A stretch of DNA of 64,000 nt from CAVYXZ01 sp965223835 (GTDB lineage Bacteria; Chloroflexota; Anaerolineae; Aggregatilineales; Phototrophicaceae): positions 1,302,001-1,366,000 of the forward strand of contig CBDCXQ010000001.1 in the NCBI GenBank assembly GCA_965223835.1, written 5' to 3'. This document shows positions 1 to 8,966 of the stretch, one piece after another. The translations under genes and the position numbers were made by a program. How positions within the stretch are numbered: position 1 is the stretch's first letter; each line of letters starts with the position of its first letter. The notes beneath the pieces were generated by a model that was not told where the DNA came from, did not search any database, and saw nothing but the letters and a program-made list of their open reading frames with translations.

Positions 1-1
1 G

Positions 2-1897
2 CAGACCGCTCTGGTTTCGGCCTATCGGCGTGATTCCGGCGCCAGCTCGGCTCAGCGAGTAGAGGCAGATATCGACCCTGATACCGGGCGGCCCCGGATT
101 TTTGTCGAAAAAGAAGTGGTCGACACGGTTGCGAATGCACCCACTGAGGTTGATCTGGAACAAGCGCGGTATTATGAACCGGAAGCGCAATTGGGTGATA
201 TGGTGATGGTGCAGGTGGAGCGCACGACCAAGAAGTTTGGGCGTATCGCGGCGCAAACTGCTAAACAGGTGATTCTGCAAAAAATCCGCGAAGCTGAGAG
301 AAATTCGCTTTACGATGAATTTGTTGAACGTGAGGGCGACCTGATTACCGGGACCGTGCAAAGTGTGAACTCACATGTTGTTACGCTCAGCCTGGGCCGG
401 GCCGAAGCGATCCTACCACGAGCACAGCAGATCCCCAGTGAACGGTATCGCCCGCACGATAAGGTGCGCACCTATGTCCTCGAAGTCAAACGCAGCAGTG
501 GTGGCCCACAGATCATTGTGAGCCGCAGCCACCGAAATATGTTGCGCCGTTTGCTGGAATATGAAGTCCCCGAAATCTACAACGGCCAGGTCGAAATCAA
601 AAACATTGCTCGTGAAGCCGGTTATCGGTCCAAGGTTGCGGTTGCGGCGCTGCAAGAGGGCATTGACCCGGTGGGTGCCTGTGTCGGTATGCGCGGTATG
701 CGTATTCAGAATATCGTCAAAGAATTGCATGATGAAAAAATTGATGTCATTGAATGGGTTTCTGAGCAAGAAACATTTATTGCGAAGGCCCTGAGTCCCG
801 CGCGGGTGAATGGCGTCTACCTGGACGACGACCCGGACAATGGCCGCACGGCGGTGGTGGTTGTCCCAGATGACCAGTTGTCGCTGGCGATTGGTCGCGA
901 GGGTCAGAATGCACGACTGGCCGCCAAACTCACGGGTTGGCGTATCGACATCAAGAGCGTGACGGAAGCCGTTCAAGAAGCGTTGGAAAAACTCACGGAC
1001 GAGCCGCTGGCCGATCTCTCCAATACGCACGCGGACAGCCTGTCCGAAGTGGTGCGCATCATGGAAAAGAAAGCTGCCAACCGCGCGGTTATGCCGGAAG
1101 AGTTCACGACACTGGGCAAGTTTGCTGCACTGGTTGAACAACGGCGGCAGGCTTACCGGGCCGAGTTGCGTCAGGCGCGGCTGGACGAAATCAATGCCGT
1201 AAAGTCAACGCTCCCACAAGGGGCCTTTGATCTGCCCGTAACCGAACTAGACCTGGCAGATTCGATTATTGAAGCACTGCAACCGCTTGAAAATGTCGGT
1301 GAGATTATGTTGCGCTTCCTGATTGATGAAAGTGCGCTGCATAAGCTGCTGTCCCGGTTGCCAGCAGATTCGTTTGAACACCTGCAAGAGGCACTCGATA
1401 AAGCGGTCATTCCTGCTGTGGACGATGCCGAAGCGGTCCTGGAAGCCCCGGTCGAAGCAGAAGAACCGGCTGTCGCCGAAGTCGCTGCAACCGAGGCTGA
1501 ACCCATCGAAGAACCGGTTGTTGAGGAAGCCGAACCTGAAATACCTGAAATCGTCAGTGAAGCACCGCCTGCGGTCGCCGAACCTGAGGAAGTGCTCCCA
1601 GCCGTTGTTGATTTGCCACCGATGGAGCCAGGCGATATTCCGTTTGACCCGGATATGTTGACGGATTCACCGGCGAGACGGCGTCCACCTGAAAAAATCC
1701 GTGATAAGGAGCCTGAACTCGAAGATGATGAAGAATTCGATGAACTGCTGGATGATGGCACAACCGAACGCAAACGCGAGAAAGATCGCCAGAAGCGGCG
1801 GCAGTTGATCTTTGATGAAGAGTTAGGGGAGGTGGTCTCCAAGCGGCGGCGCAAAGGGCGTCGTTCTAAGGATGACTGGGATGATTATCTTGACTGA
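2..1897 (+). CDS. nusA: Transcription termination/antitermination factor NusA (5' end outside the window)
   Basis: The reading frame is open to the left edge; the first in-window codons read QTALVSAYRRD, which matches the NusA N-terminal domain, so the GTG at 116 is not the start. In order come the N-terminal RNA-polymerase-binding domain, an S1 domain (about nt 330-490, GDLITGTVQSV) and two KH domains (GACVGMRG near nt 680, AIGREGQNAR near nt 890). NusA binds RNA polymerase and nascent RNA to modulate pausing, termination and antitermination. After the KH domains a long extension follows: an Ala/Glu/Pro-rich acidic segment from about nt 1420, then a Lys/Arg-rich tail with interspersed Asp. 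It heads the nusA-infB operon; ylxR begins 8 nt after the stop. The identification is certain; the role of the tail is unknown. Confidence 0.97.
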   Translation, partial: QTALVSAYRRDSGASSAQRVEADIDPDTGRPRIFVEKEVVDTVANAPTEVDLEQARYYEPEAQLGDMVMVQVERTTKKFGRIAAQTAKQVILQKIREAERNSLYDEFVEREGDLITGTVQSVNSHVVTLSLGRAEAILPRAQQIPSERYRPHDKVRTYVLEVKRSSGGPQIIVSRSHRNMLRRLLEYEVPEIYNGQVEIKNIAREAGYRSKVAVAALQEGIDPVGACVGMRGMRIQNIVKELHDEKIDVIEWVSEQETFIAKALSPARVNGVYLDDDPDNGRTAVVVVPDDQLSLAIGREGQNARLAAKLTGWRIDIKSVTEAVQEALEKLTDEPLADLSNTHADSLSEVVRIMEKKAANRAVMPEEFTTLGKFAALVEQRRQAYRAELRQARLDEINAVKSTLPQGAFDLPVTELDLADSIIEALQPLENVGEIMLRFLIDESALHKLLSRLPADSFEHLQEALDKAVIPAVDDAEAVLEAPVEAEEPAVAEVAATEAEPIEEPVVEEAEPEIPEIVSEAPPAVAEPEEVLPAVVDLPPMEPGDIPFDPDMLTDSPARRRPPEKIRDKEPELEDDEEFDELLDDGTTERKREKDRQKRRQLIFDEELGEVVSKRRRKGRRSKDDWDDYLD

Positions 1898-1905
1898 GTG
1901 CGGTT

Positions 1906-2163
1906 GTGAATGGTAAACATATACCTCAACGAACCTGTGTCGCCTGTCGCCAGAAGCGGGATAAGCGGCAGTTGACGCGGGTCGTGAGCACGGCTACTGG
2001 CATTCAGATTGATCGAACGGGCAAAATGAGCGGACGAGGAGCTTATCTGTGTGAACAGGCTGACTGCTGGGAACGGGCGATCAACAGCCCGGTGCTTGGT
2101 AGAGCCTTACGGGTAACGTTGACCAATGAAGATCATGAACGCCTGCAACAGGCCAAACCGTAA
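1906..2163 (+). CDS. ylxR: YlxR/RnpM family RNA-binding protein
   Basis: An 85-residue protein opening with IPQRTCVACRQKRDKRQLTRVV, the family signature, and carrying the GRGAYLC motif (DUF448 fold). The family binds RNA and has been linked to RNase P modulation in Firmicutes (RnpM); that activity is family knowledge, not visible here. The GTG start lies 8 nt after nusA, as usual in the nusA-ylxR-infB order. Many bacteria carry ylxQ (an L7Ae-like protein) between ylxR and infB; here there is only about 120 nt of non-coding sequence. Confidence 0.93.
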   Translation: MNGKHIPQRTCVACRQKRDKRQLTRVVSTATGIQIDRTGKMSGRGAYLCEQADCWERAINSPVLGRALRVTLTNEDHERLQQAKP

Positions 2164-2222
2164 CCAAAATGGTTAAAACCACAATGGCTTATACGGTTAT
2201 TCAACAATATGATAATGTTCGC

Positions 2223-2264
2223 GCGATGGGTTAGCTAAACACCGGTAATTTCCTGGCCCATCGC
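2223..2264 (+). promoter_or_regulatory. RNA hairpin in the infB leader
   Basis: GCGATGGG at 2223-2230 pairs perfectly with CCCATCGC at 2257-2264. The stem can extend inward by four more pairs (UUAG with CUGG, two of them G-U), giving about 12 pairs closed by an 18-nt loop. It ends 12 nt before the Shine-Dalgarno GGAGG (2277-2281) of infB. No U-tract follows, so it is not an intrinsic terminator. It may be a processing or translational control element in the operon transcript; that role is inferred. Confidence 0.5.
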
Positions 2265-2286
2265 CTGTCGGTATGTGGAGGACACG

Positions 2287-4083
2287 ATGGCAAAGGAAAG
2301 ACAAGCAATTCTAATCCCGGACTATTTATCGGTTCGGGAGTTAGCTGAACTGATTGAGGCCAGCCCGATTGAGGTCATGAAACAGTTGATCGCCAACGGG
2401 ATTATGGCCTCGATCAACCAACAAGTTGATTTTGACACCGCAGCGATTGTACTGGAGGAGATGGGTTATGATGCCCAATCGGAGAGCCAGGCCGCTGCGG
2501 AGGCCGAGCGGGAAGAGGCTGCAAAAGCCCAGGAATGGCGGCAACTTTACGTCACTGAGAACCCCGAAGATCTCAAACCCCGGCCCCCCATTGTGACCAT
2601 CCTCGGTCATGTCGATCACGGCAAAACCACCCTGCTGGATACTATTCGAAAAACCCACGTTGTTGAAGGCGAAGCCGGTGGGATCACTCAGGCGATCGGT
2701 GCTTACCGCGCTCAACACGATGGACAGAGTATCACCTTTGTCGATACGCCAGGTCATGAGGCGTTTACCGCGATGCGTGCGCGTGGCGCACAAGGGGCCG
2801 ATATTGCGATTCTGGTGGTGGCGGCTGATGATGGCGTGATGCCGACTACGCGCGAGGCGATCAATCATGCGCGGGCGGCCAATGTGCCGATTATTGTCGC
2901 GATCAATAAAGTTGATAAGCGCAATGCCAATATTGAGCTAGTGAAACAACAACTGGCGGATGTCGACCTGGTTCCTGATGAGTGGGATGGCAATACGCTG
3001 GTGGTGCCGGTTTCGGCATTGCAAGGCGATGGTATTGACGACCTGTTGGAGGCGGTGTTGCTGGTCGCCGATGATGGCGATATTGTCGCCAATCCGAACG
3101 CCGACCCGGCGGGGGTTGTGTTAGAAGCTGAAGTTGATTCCAGCCGGGGGGTGATCGCCACATTGTTGGTTCTGAATGGCGAACTGAAACGAGGCGATAC
3201 GATCATCGCGGGCGGGACCTCGGGCCGCATCAAGGCGATGTTTGATGAAACTGGCAAAACTGTGAAAAACGCCGGCCCTTCCACCCCGGTCTCGGTGATG
3301 GGGCTAAGCGATTTGCCCGAGCCTGGCGATAGCTTTGAATGGGTAAAAAACGATAAGACGGCTCGTCAATTATTGGCTGAACGGGCAGAGGACATGGTTC
3401 AGTCGGGACCGGCGCGTCCGGCAATCAGCCTGGAGGATGTATTTGCCCAGTTTACGAGCGGCACGACCAAGTCGTTAAATCTGATTATCAAGGCCGACTT
3501 TCAGGGTACGCTACAGCCCATTGTTGATTCGTTGAGTGATATGTCAGGCAATAATGCCGACGGTATCGAGATCAATGTTCTAGCCGCCGACATTGGCAAT
3601 ATTGGCGAGAACGATGTCATGCTTGCCAGCGCATCACAGGCCATTATCGTTGGCTTCAATGTCGATATTGACAATGCTGCTCGTCGCTCTGCCGACTCCC
3701 AGGGCGTTGATATTCGTCGCTATGACATCATCTATAAGTTGCTGGAAGATATTGAACTGGCGCTTAGCGGTATGCTGGAGCCGGAATATGCTGACAAGCA
3801 CATCGGTACAGCACAGGTGCGCCAGGTCTTCCGAATTTCGCGGGTGGGGGCAATCGCAGGGAGCATCGTACAGGATGGCATCGTGCGGCGCAATTCAAAA
3901 GCACGGGTGCTGCGCAATGGTAATGTACTGGTCGAAGGGGCTGCCGTCAGTTCGCTTAAGCGCGTCAACGATGATGTGCGTGAGGTGCGGTCCGGTTTCG
4001 AATGTGGTATCGGCCTCGACAATTTTAATGACTTCGAAGAGGGTGACATCCTGGAGTTTTATGTCACCGAACAGGTGAGTTAG
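2287..4083 (+). CDS. infB: Translation initiation factor IF-2
   Basis: A GTPase that delivers and positions fMet-tRNA on the 30S subunit. ATG 2287 is preferred over the upstream in-frame GTG 2275, because that GTG lies inside GTGGAGG, a Shine-Dalgarno 5 nt before the ATG. The product has 598 residues. A short IF2_N-type domain (about 10-60) is followed by the G domain: GHVDHGKTT near 107, GGITQ, DTPGH near 153, NKVD near 207, and SAL; then IF-2 domains II, III and C2. It lacks the long low-complexity N-terminus of E. coli IF-2, as in many small IF-2 proteins. It lies between ylxR and rbfA in the canonical operon. Confidence 0.98.
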   Translation: MAKERQAILIPDYLSVRELAELIEASPIEVMKQLIANGIMASINQQVDFDTAAIVLEEMGYDAQSESQAAAEAEREEAAKAQEWRQLYVTENPEDLKPRPPIVTILGHVDHGKTTLLDTIRKTHVVEGEAGGITQAIGAYRAQHDGQSITFVDTPGHEAFTAMRARGAQGADIAILVVAADDGVMPTTREAINHARAANVPIIVAINKVDKRNANIELVKQQLADVDLVPDEWDGNTLVVPVSALQGDGIDDLLEAVLLVADDGDIVANPNADPAGVVLEAEVDSSRGVIATLLVLNGELKRGDTIIAGGTSGRIKAMFDETGKTVKNAGPSTPVSVMGLSDLPEPGDSFEWVKNDKTARQLLAERAEDMVQSGPARPAISLEDVFAQFTSGTTKSLNLIIKADFQGTLQPIVDSLSDMSGNNADGIEINVLAADIGNIGENDVMLASASQAIIVGFNVDIDNAARRSADSQGVDIRRYDIIYKLLEDIELALSGMLEPEYADKHIGTAQVRQVFRISRVGAIAGSIVQDGIVRRNSKARVLRNGNVLVEGAAVSSLKRVNDDVREVRSGFECGIGLDNFNDFEEGDILEFYVTEQVS

Positions 4084-4094
4084 GCGCTGCGGTT

Positions 4095-4460
4095 ATGTCG
4101 ATAAAACGAGATCGTATGAATGAACGGATTCGGGTCATTCTGAGTGAGCTTTTGCTGCGTGAGGTGGCCGACCCGCGCCTGCAAAACATCACCGTGACCG
4201 AGGTAACGCTGGACCCGGAACTCATGTTTGCGAATGTGTATGTGAACGCATTGGGTGATGAGAGCCGCCAGGATGATGTGCTGTCCGGGTTGGAACGGGC
4301 ACAGGGCTTTCTCCGGCGCGAAGTGGGCAAACGGGTGCGGTTACGCAGTGTGCCAGAATTGCACTTTCACTGGGATCTAACCCTGGAACGTGGTGAGCGC
4401 ATCAATCAATTGCTTGCCAACCTCGATATTCCGCCAGCCGAGGACGCGGATGACGAGTAA
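4095..4460 (+). CDS. rbfA: 30S ribosome-binding factor A
   Basis: 121 residues of the RbfA KH-like fold, opening with RMNERIRVILSELLLREVADPRL and continuing with VTEVTLDPELMFANVYV, both family hallmarks. It assists late 16S rRNA maturation and cold adaptation by binding the 30S subunit near helix 1. It starts 11 nt after infB and its last 11 nt overlap the following DHH gene, so translational coupling is likely. No strong Shine-Dalgarno precedes the ATG at 4095. A second in-frame ATG lies at 4116, but the N-terminal SIKRDR residues are typical of RbfA, so 4095 is kept. Confidence 0.96.
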   Translation: MSIKRDRMNERIRVILSELLLREVADPRLQNITVTEVTLDPELMFANVYVNALGDESRQDDVLSGLERAQGFLRREVGKRVRLRSVPELHFHWDLTLERGERINQLLANLDIPPAEDADDE

Positions 4461-5427
4461 AACAGATTGGGCGGCGGCGACCACAGCGGTCGATCAAGCC
4501 ACCGCGATTTTGATTGTGACCCATATCAGTCCCGATGGCGATGCAATTGGGTCGCTATTGGGGCTGGGCAATGCGCTACGCGAACGCGGACGGAGCATCA
4601 CCTGTGCGGTCGACGATGGTGTCACGGGTTATCTGGACTTCATGCCGGGAGCCACCCATGTGCTGGATAAGTTGACATTTGGCCGTTGGGATTTGATGAT
4701 CTCAGTCGATGCGAGTGATGAAGCGCGGACGGGGACTGTCGGCGAATTTGGCCGGGAACGTAGCCGACAGGTGATTAACCTCGATCATCATGCAACCAAC
4801 ACACTGTTTGGCGACATCCATCTGGTTATACCGACAGCGGTATCGGCTACTGAGGTGATTTTCCACTGGCTACACCATATGCAGCAACCGCCGTCGTTGG
4901 ACGTTGCGGTGCCCCTCCTGACCGGGTTGGTGACGGATACGCTCGGTTTTCGGACCAATAATGTTACGGCTGAGACCTTGCGTATTGCTACGGAGTTGAT
5001 GGAGGTCGGAGCAGACCTGAATGACATCACCGCTCGCACATTAGACAGCAAGTCATTCCGCGTTCTCGAATTATGGAAACATGCCTTGCAATCGGTGACG
5101 CTGGATGCGGCGGTGATTGCGGCGAACGTGGCACAGGCTGACCTGAAAGCGGTGAAGCTAGACGATATGACGGATGGGGGGTTGGTTGGGTTACTCAACC
5201 AGGTCAATGAAGCGCGGGTGGCCGTGGTCTTTAAAGAGCTACCAGAAGGCAATGTCGAAATAAGCCTGCGCAGCAAACCCGGCTTTGATGTCGCCCAAGT
5301 TGCCTTTGCGGTGGGTGGTGGTGGGCATAAACAGGCAGCGGGAGCCACGATTGCGGGACCGCTGGCCGCTGCGCGAACACGCATTTTGCCGCTTCTGCAA
5401 GCCGTTGCCAATCCGCCGCCGGTTTAA
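4450..5427 (+). CDS. DHH/DHHA1 phosphoesterase, NrnA-like nanoRNase/pAp phosphatase
   Basis: 325 residues with an N-terminal DHH domain (HISPDGDAIGS with the metal-binding Asp pair near 29-31, VDASD, and the DHH triad near 112) and a C-terminal DHHA1 domain containing GGGGHKQAAG. Proteins of this type degrade oligoribonucleotides and dephosphorylate 3'-phosphoadenosine 5'-phosphate. The frame is open upstream to 4390 inside rbfA; ATG 4450 is chosen because it gives the usual NrnA N-terminus and an 11-nt overlap. Placement between rbfA and truB is conserved in many Gram-positive and Chloroflexota genomes. The family call is firm; the exact substrate is inferred. Confidence 0.92.
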   Translation: MTSKTDWAAATTAVDQATAILIVTHISPDGDAIGSLLGLGNALRERGRSITCAVDDGVTGYLDFMPGATHVLDKLTFGRWDLMISVDASDEARTGTVGEFGRERSRQVINLDHHATNTLFGDIHLVIPTAVSATEVIFHWLHHMQQPPSLDVAVPLLTGLVTDTLGFRTNNVTAETLRIATELMEVGADLNDITARTLDSKSFRVLELWKHALQSVTLDAAVIAANVAQADLKAVKLDDMTDGGLVGLLNQVNEARVAVVFKELPEGNVEISLRSKPGFDVAQVAFAVGGGGHKQAAGATIAGPLAAARTRILPLLQAVANPPPV

Positions 5428-6305
5428 TGATGCTGGGTTTTCTGAATATCAACAAACCATCAGGACTCACCAGCCATGATGTGGTGGCTCAGGTTCGGCG
5501 TGGCATAAAGATCAAGAAAGTCGGCCATGCTGGAACACTGGATCCGCTGGCAACAGGTGTGCTGATATTGTGTCTGGGTTCAGCCACGCGCTTGAGTGAG
5601 TATGTCATGCACGCGACCAAGCGATACCGGGCACAGATTCAGTTCGGAATCGCGACGACAACCTACGATGCTGAAGGCGAGATCACTGCAGAACGCGATG
5701 CTACCCATATCAGTCGCGGTGATTTTGAGAACGCTCTCAGCCAATTTGTGGGCAATATCGAACAGGTGCCGCCGATGTATAGTGCGATCAAACAGGGTGG
5801 GCGTAAACTGTATGAACTGGCACGCGCTGGCAAGACGGTTGAACGACCGCCGCGCCCGGTGGCGATTACCCTGCTGGAGGTTGTGAATTGGTCGCCACCG
5901 CAGGTTACAATTGATGTGGAATGCAGTGCCGGAACGTATATTCGCAGCCTGGCGCATGATCTCGGTATGACTTTAGGTGTTGGTGGGCATTTAGTCGGCT
6001 TGACTCGCACCAGCAGTGGTAATTTTGCGATCAGCACAGCTATTGAACTCGATGAATTGCTCAATGCGGCGGACTGGCAGCGATATTTGATTGGACCCGA
6101 AACGGCGCTGTCGAGTTTACCGGCAATACGATTTGATGCTGAGAAAATACTAGATTTTCAGCATGGACGCCGGGTGCCTGATGCGATGGCGACAGCAGAA
6201 TCAGTCGCGCAGGCTTACGGGCCAGATGGCGAATTTGTGGCAATAATTATGGGCGACGGTCAATGCTGGCGGCCCCATAAAGTATTCAAGGGTGCAGGCT
6301 CGTGA
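5427..6305 (+). CDS. truB: tRNA pseudouridine(55) synthase TruB
   Basis: 292 residues. It converts U55 of the tRNA T-loop to pseudouridine. GFLNINKPSGLTSHDVV is followed by VGHAGTLDPLATGVL, whose Asp (near 39) is the catalytic nucleophile, then KRYRAQIQFG and the SAGTYIRSLAHDLG motif. The start codon overlaps the preceding stop by one base (TAATG). A second ATG follows immediately at 5430. Its end overlaps ribF by 4 nt, continuing the coupled operon. Confidence 0.97.
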   Translation: MMLGFLNINKPSGLTSHDVVAQVRRGIKIKKVGHAGTLDPLATGVLILCLGSATRLSEYVMHATKRYRAQIQFGIATTTYDAEGEITAERDATHISRGDFENALSQFVGNIEQVPPMYSAIKQGGRKLYELARAGKTVERPPRPVAITLLEVVNWSPPQVTIDVECSAGTYIRSLAHDLGMTLGVGGHLVGLTRTSSGNFAISTAIELDELLNAADWQRYLIGPETALSSLPAIRFDAEKILDFQHGRRVPDAMATAESVAQAYGPDGEFVAIIMGDGQCWRPHKVFKGAGS

Positions 6306-7258
6306 CGCAACACATCTATAACCTGACGGATGTAGAGTTAACTCAGCCCTCATTAGTGACGATCGGGGTATTCGATGGTGTCCATCGCGGTCATCAGCAG
6401 TTGATTAAACAGTTAGTAGCCGCCGCGCATGAAACCCAACGATTAGCAGTGGTGCTCACGTTTTTTCCGCATCCTGATGTGGTTTTGCGGGGCCTGACCG
6501 GGCGCTATTATCTGACATCAGCGGAACAGCGGGCCGACCTGCTGATGAATCTAGGTGTTGATTATGTGGTAACACAACCCTTCGATGCCGCGTTGCGCCA
6601 GGTGCGGGCGGCAGATTACGTCGATCAACTCCGACAACACCTCAATATGGCGGTTTTATCCGTCGGGGCCGATTTCGCGATGGGTTATAAGCGGGAAGGC
6701 AATGTCGCTTTTTTGCGAGAACAAAGCGCGATCAAAGGCTTTGAACTACAGGTACTGGAATTGGTCGGTGGCAATGGCGACAAGATCAGCAGTTCCGCCA
6801 TTCGCGAAGCGCTTATGGCGGGCGAAATTGAGCGGGCGCGACATTGGTTGGGTCGCAGTTATGCTGTAACCGGGCCAGTTGTGACCGGGGCAAAACGAGG
6901 GCACACGATTGGGTTCCCGACCGCCAATGTTAAGGTCTGGGACCAGCAAGTTTTGCCGATGAATGGCGTGTATGCCAGTTGGGTGCAAGTTGGCGATGCG
7001 CGTTTCATGGGCGCGACGAATGTCGGTGTGCGGCCTACATTTGACGACACGGATATTACGATTGAACCATATATCCTCGATTTTGATCGCGATATTTATG
7101 GTGAAGAATTGACGGTCACGTTTGAGAAGCGCCTGCGCGATGAGCAGAAATTCGCGGGTCTCGACGCCTTGATTGCGCAGATTGGTGCCGACGTTGAGCA
7201 GAGTCGGGCCTACCTCGAGGCTAATCCCTGGGAATTCGATAGCCTAACCGACGCATAA
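6302..7258 (+). CDS. ribF: Bifunctional riboflavin kinase/FAD synthetase
   Basis: 318 residues with two catalytic domains. The N-terminal nucleotidyltransferase domain carries TIGVFDGVHRGHQQLI and SSSAIREAL; the C-terminal riboflavin kinase domain carries GAKRGHTIGFPTANV. It makes FMN and then FAD from riboflavin. The GTG start overlaps the truB stop by 4 nt (GTGA). It is the last gene of the nusA operon, and its 3' end overlaps the opposing era gene by 38 nt. The truB-ribF pairing is common across bacteria. Confidence 0.97.
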   Translation: MTQHIYNLTDVELTQPSLVTIGVFDGVHRGHQQLIKQLVAAAHETQRLAVVLTFFPHPDVVLRGLTGRYYLTSAEQRADLLMNLGVDYVVTQPFDAALRQVRAADYVDQLRQHLNMAVLSVGADFAMGYKREGNVAFLREQSAIKGFELQVLELVGGNGDKISSSAIREALMAGEIERARHWLGRSYAVTGPVVTGAKRGHTIGFPTANVKVWDQQVLPMNGVYASWVQVGDARFMGATNVGVRPTFDDTDITIEPYILDFDRDIYGEELTVTFEKRLRDEQKFAGLDALIAQIGADVEQSRAYLEANPWEFDSLTDA

Positions 7259-8165
7259 GCGTCTCATCACTACGCCAGTTTTTCAGCACTTTGACATTTA
7301 ACTCCAGATAGACCTGTGTCCCCAACAGTGTTTCCAACGTTTGCCGGGCTTGTTTGCCCAACCGCTTAATCATGCTGCCACTTTTGCCGATGATGATGCC
7401 TTTTTGAGATTGGCGTTCAACATAGATTACAGCATTGATGTAGGTCATGGTGGCGGAACGCTCTTTATATTCGGTAATCTCGACCGCGATCGCGTGCGGA
7501 ATCTCTTGCTCAGTTGCCAGCATCACCTGTTCCCGCACCGTTTCGGCGGCGATAAAACGCATGTTGACTTCGCTCACCTGATCGACAGGATAATAACGGG
7601 GGCCTTCGGGCAGTAGGGTAAACAGATGTTCAATGAGTGTGTCGATGCCCAGATGATTGAGCGCACTGAGCGCCAGCGCCGTTTCGTGCTGAACAAGGGC
7701 TTCATGCTGCGGCAACAAATCTGCCTGCTGCTTTTCGTTCGCTATCAAGTCTACTTTGTTCAGTGCCAGGATGATTGACGTTTGGTGTGAAACCCGGTTG
7801 ATGGTCCGGGCAATTTGTCGGTCAGTTTCGGTCGGGGGTGCGGAAACGTCCAATACCCAGAGCAAAACATCGGCATCTCTCAGTGCATTTTCCGCCACCT
7901 CAACCATGAACTCACCCAGTTTATGATGCGGGTCATGCAAGCCGGGGGTGTCCACAAAGATGATTTGTCCGCGATCTTCGGTATAAATGCCAAGTTGCCG
8001 TCGCTGTGTCGTCTGCGGACGCGGCGTCACAATCGCGATCTTCTGGCCCAGGAGCGCGTTAATTAGCGTTGACTTGCCAACATTGGGGCGACCAATCACG
8101 GCAACGAAACCTGAGCGGTAATCGTCAGGCCACGAGTCGTCGAACACCGTGTCTAATTCATTCAT
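7221..8165 (-). CDS. era: Ribosome-assembly GTPase Era
   Basis: 314 residues. The G domain shows GRPNVGKSTLINALLG, the switch segment TPRPQTTQRRQLGI, DTPGLHDPHHKLG, NKVD and SAL; the C-terminal KH domain shows GIIIGKSGSMIKRLGKQAR. Era binds the 3' end of 16S rRNA during 30S maturation. It is the last gene of a three-gene minus-strand set; its ATG overlaps the upstream gene by 8 nt. The 3' end runs 38 nt into ribF, tail to tail. Confidence 0.97.
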   Translation of the reverse strand: MNELDTVFDDSWPDDYRSGFVAVIGRPNVGKSTLINALLGQKIAIVTPRPQTTQRRQLGIYTEDRGQIIFVDTPGLHDPHHKLGEFMVEVAENALRDADVLLWVLDVSAPPTETDRQIARTINRVSHQTSIILALNKVDLIANEKQQADLLPQHEALVQHETALALSALNHLGIDTLIEHLFTLLPEGPRYYPVDQVSEVNMRFIAAETVREQVMLATEQEIPHAIAVEITEYKERSATMTYINAVIYVERQSQKGIIIGKSGSMIKRLGKQARQTLETLLGTQVYLELNVKVLKNWRSDETLMRRLGYRIPRD

Positions 8166-8655
8166 GGTGGGCTGATTGCCAGTCTGCTAGTGAAGCAAAA
8201 CGTGGAAGATGTGATGTCAAACGCGACGGGATGCGAGATGTATCAGCAGCGATGAGGGCGGCAAGTGGCGCAATTGGCATGGTAGCTGTCGCTGAGTCAT
8301 AGGCCAGCACCTGAATGGGTTCCGCCAGATCGAGTAATTTGACCACAATCATGTCATCGGTTCCATCATTGCGATAGCCAACGACATCGGCTCGGGGGTG
8401 CAGATTGCTCCGTTGAAGCAGAAACTCCCACGCATCCTCGCCCGTGAGCATCTCACCATAATCCAGGGCCACCAGACCCGGTACGATCGATAAGTGTGGT
8501 TTGCCGAGGTAAGGCACGGCATAGCGCACTGTGAACTCCCCACTGGCGACAATTTTCAGATCTTCCAGCGGTTCCGTCGCCAGCAAATGGATGTCGGCAG
8601 ATTGTAGTACAACGCCCGCAAAGGAATCCCCGATGGGCTGGCGTTCCGGGATCAT
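8158..8655 (-). CDS. Conserved-looking hypothetical protein, 165 aa, upstream of era
   Basis: I do not recognise a domain. The protein is soluble, with no signal peptide or membrane segment. The first part is beta-rich (IHLLATEPLEDLKIVASGE, SIVPGLVALDYGEMLTGEDAWEFLLQRS) and the second half contains DDMIVVKLLDLAEPIQVLAYD. It overlaps the era start by 8 nt and follows the small membrane gene by 3 nt, so the three are almost certainly co-transcribed. It is called real because of this packing and its ordinary codon use. Confidence 0.75.
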   Translation of the reverse strand: MIPERQPIGDSFAGVVLQSADIHLLATEPLEDLKIVASGEFTVRYAVPYLGKPHLSIVPGLVALDYGEMLTGEDAWEFLLQRSNLHPRADVVGYRNDGTDDMIVVKLLDLAEPIQVLAYDSATATMPIAPLAALIAADTSRIPSRLTSHLPRFASLADWQSAHHE

Positions 8656-8658
8656 CGG

Positions 8659-8922
8659 TTAGTGGTCATCATGACCGTGATACTGCGCTTCATTGATGTC
8701 ATCGAAGTGCGCATCGGGTCGTTCTACCGCGAACCAGACGATAATTCCGGTGATGAGCATGGCCGTGCCGACCGCAAATAACAGGCCGAGAGCGCTGTTT
8801 TCGACCCCGCCGATCACCCCGATTCCGGCTGCGATGACCATGATGGTCAGGCCAATGCCAGCAACAAATGCCAGGCCAAGTTTGAGTTGATTGGATGAAG
8901 GTGAACTGGTTTCGCTAGACAC
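8659..8922 (-). CDS. Small two-helix membrane protein, function unknown
   Basis: 87 residues: a Ser-rich N-terminus, two hydrophobic helices (about 14-36 and 42-65), then a tail of mostly His, Asp and Glu ending HGHDDH. The tail could bind metal, but that is speculative. First gene of the minus-strand set leading into era, with a good sigma-70-like promoter 43-71 nt upstream. Confidence 0.7.
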   Translation of the reverse strand: MSSETSSPSSNQLKLGLAFVAGIGLTIMVIAAGIGVIGGVENSALGLLFAVGTAMLITGIIVWFAVERPDAHFDDINEAQYHGHDDH

Positions 8923-8957
8923 GAAGGGCCTACTCCCTGGTACGTTTAACCCGATTA

Positions 8958-8966
8958 TGCTTTAAT
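8958..8966 (+). promoter_or_regulatory. Extended -10 promoter for the phosphatase gene
   Basis: TGC TTTAAT (TG at 8958-8959, hexamer 8961-8966) is an extended -10 element about 50 nt before the start at 9016. No clear -35 is seen. It overlaps the -10 of the opposing promoter at 8965-8993, so the two divergent units share one promoter region. Confidence 0.4.

Noticed and set aside
413..1141. A 242-codon minus-strand frame inside nusA
   Set aside because: It lies wholly within the S1/KH coding region, has no homology-like motif and reads as a codon-bias shadow.
1171..1854. A 227-codon Ser-rich minus-strand frame in the nusA tail
   Set aside because: The Ser/Gly/Thr bias is what the reverse of a Glu/Ala/Pro-rich segment gives; it is a shadow.
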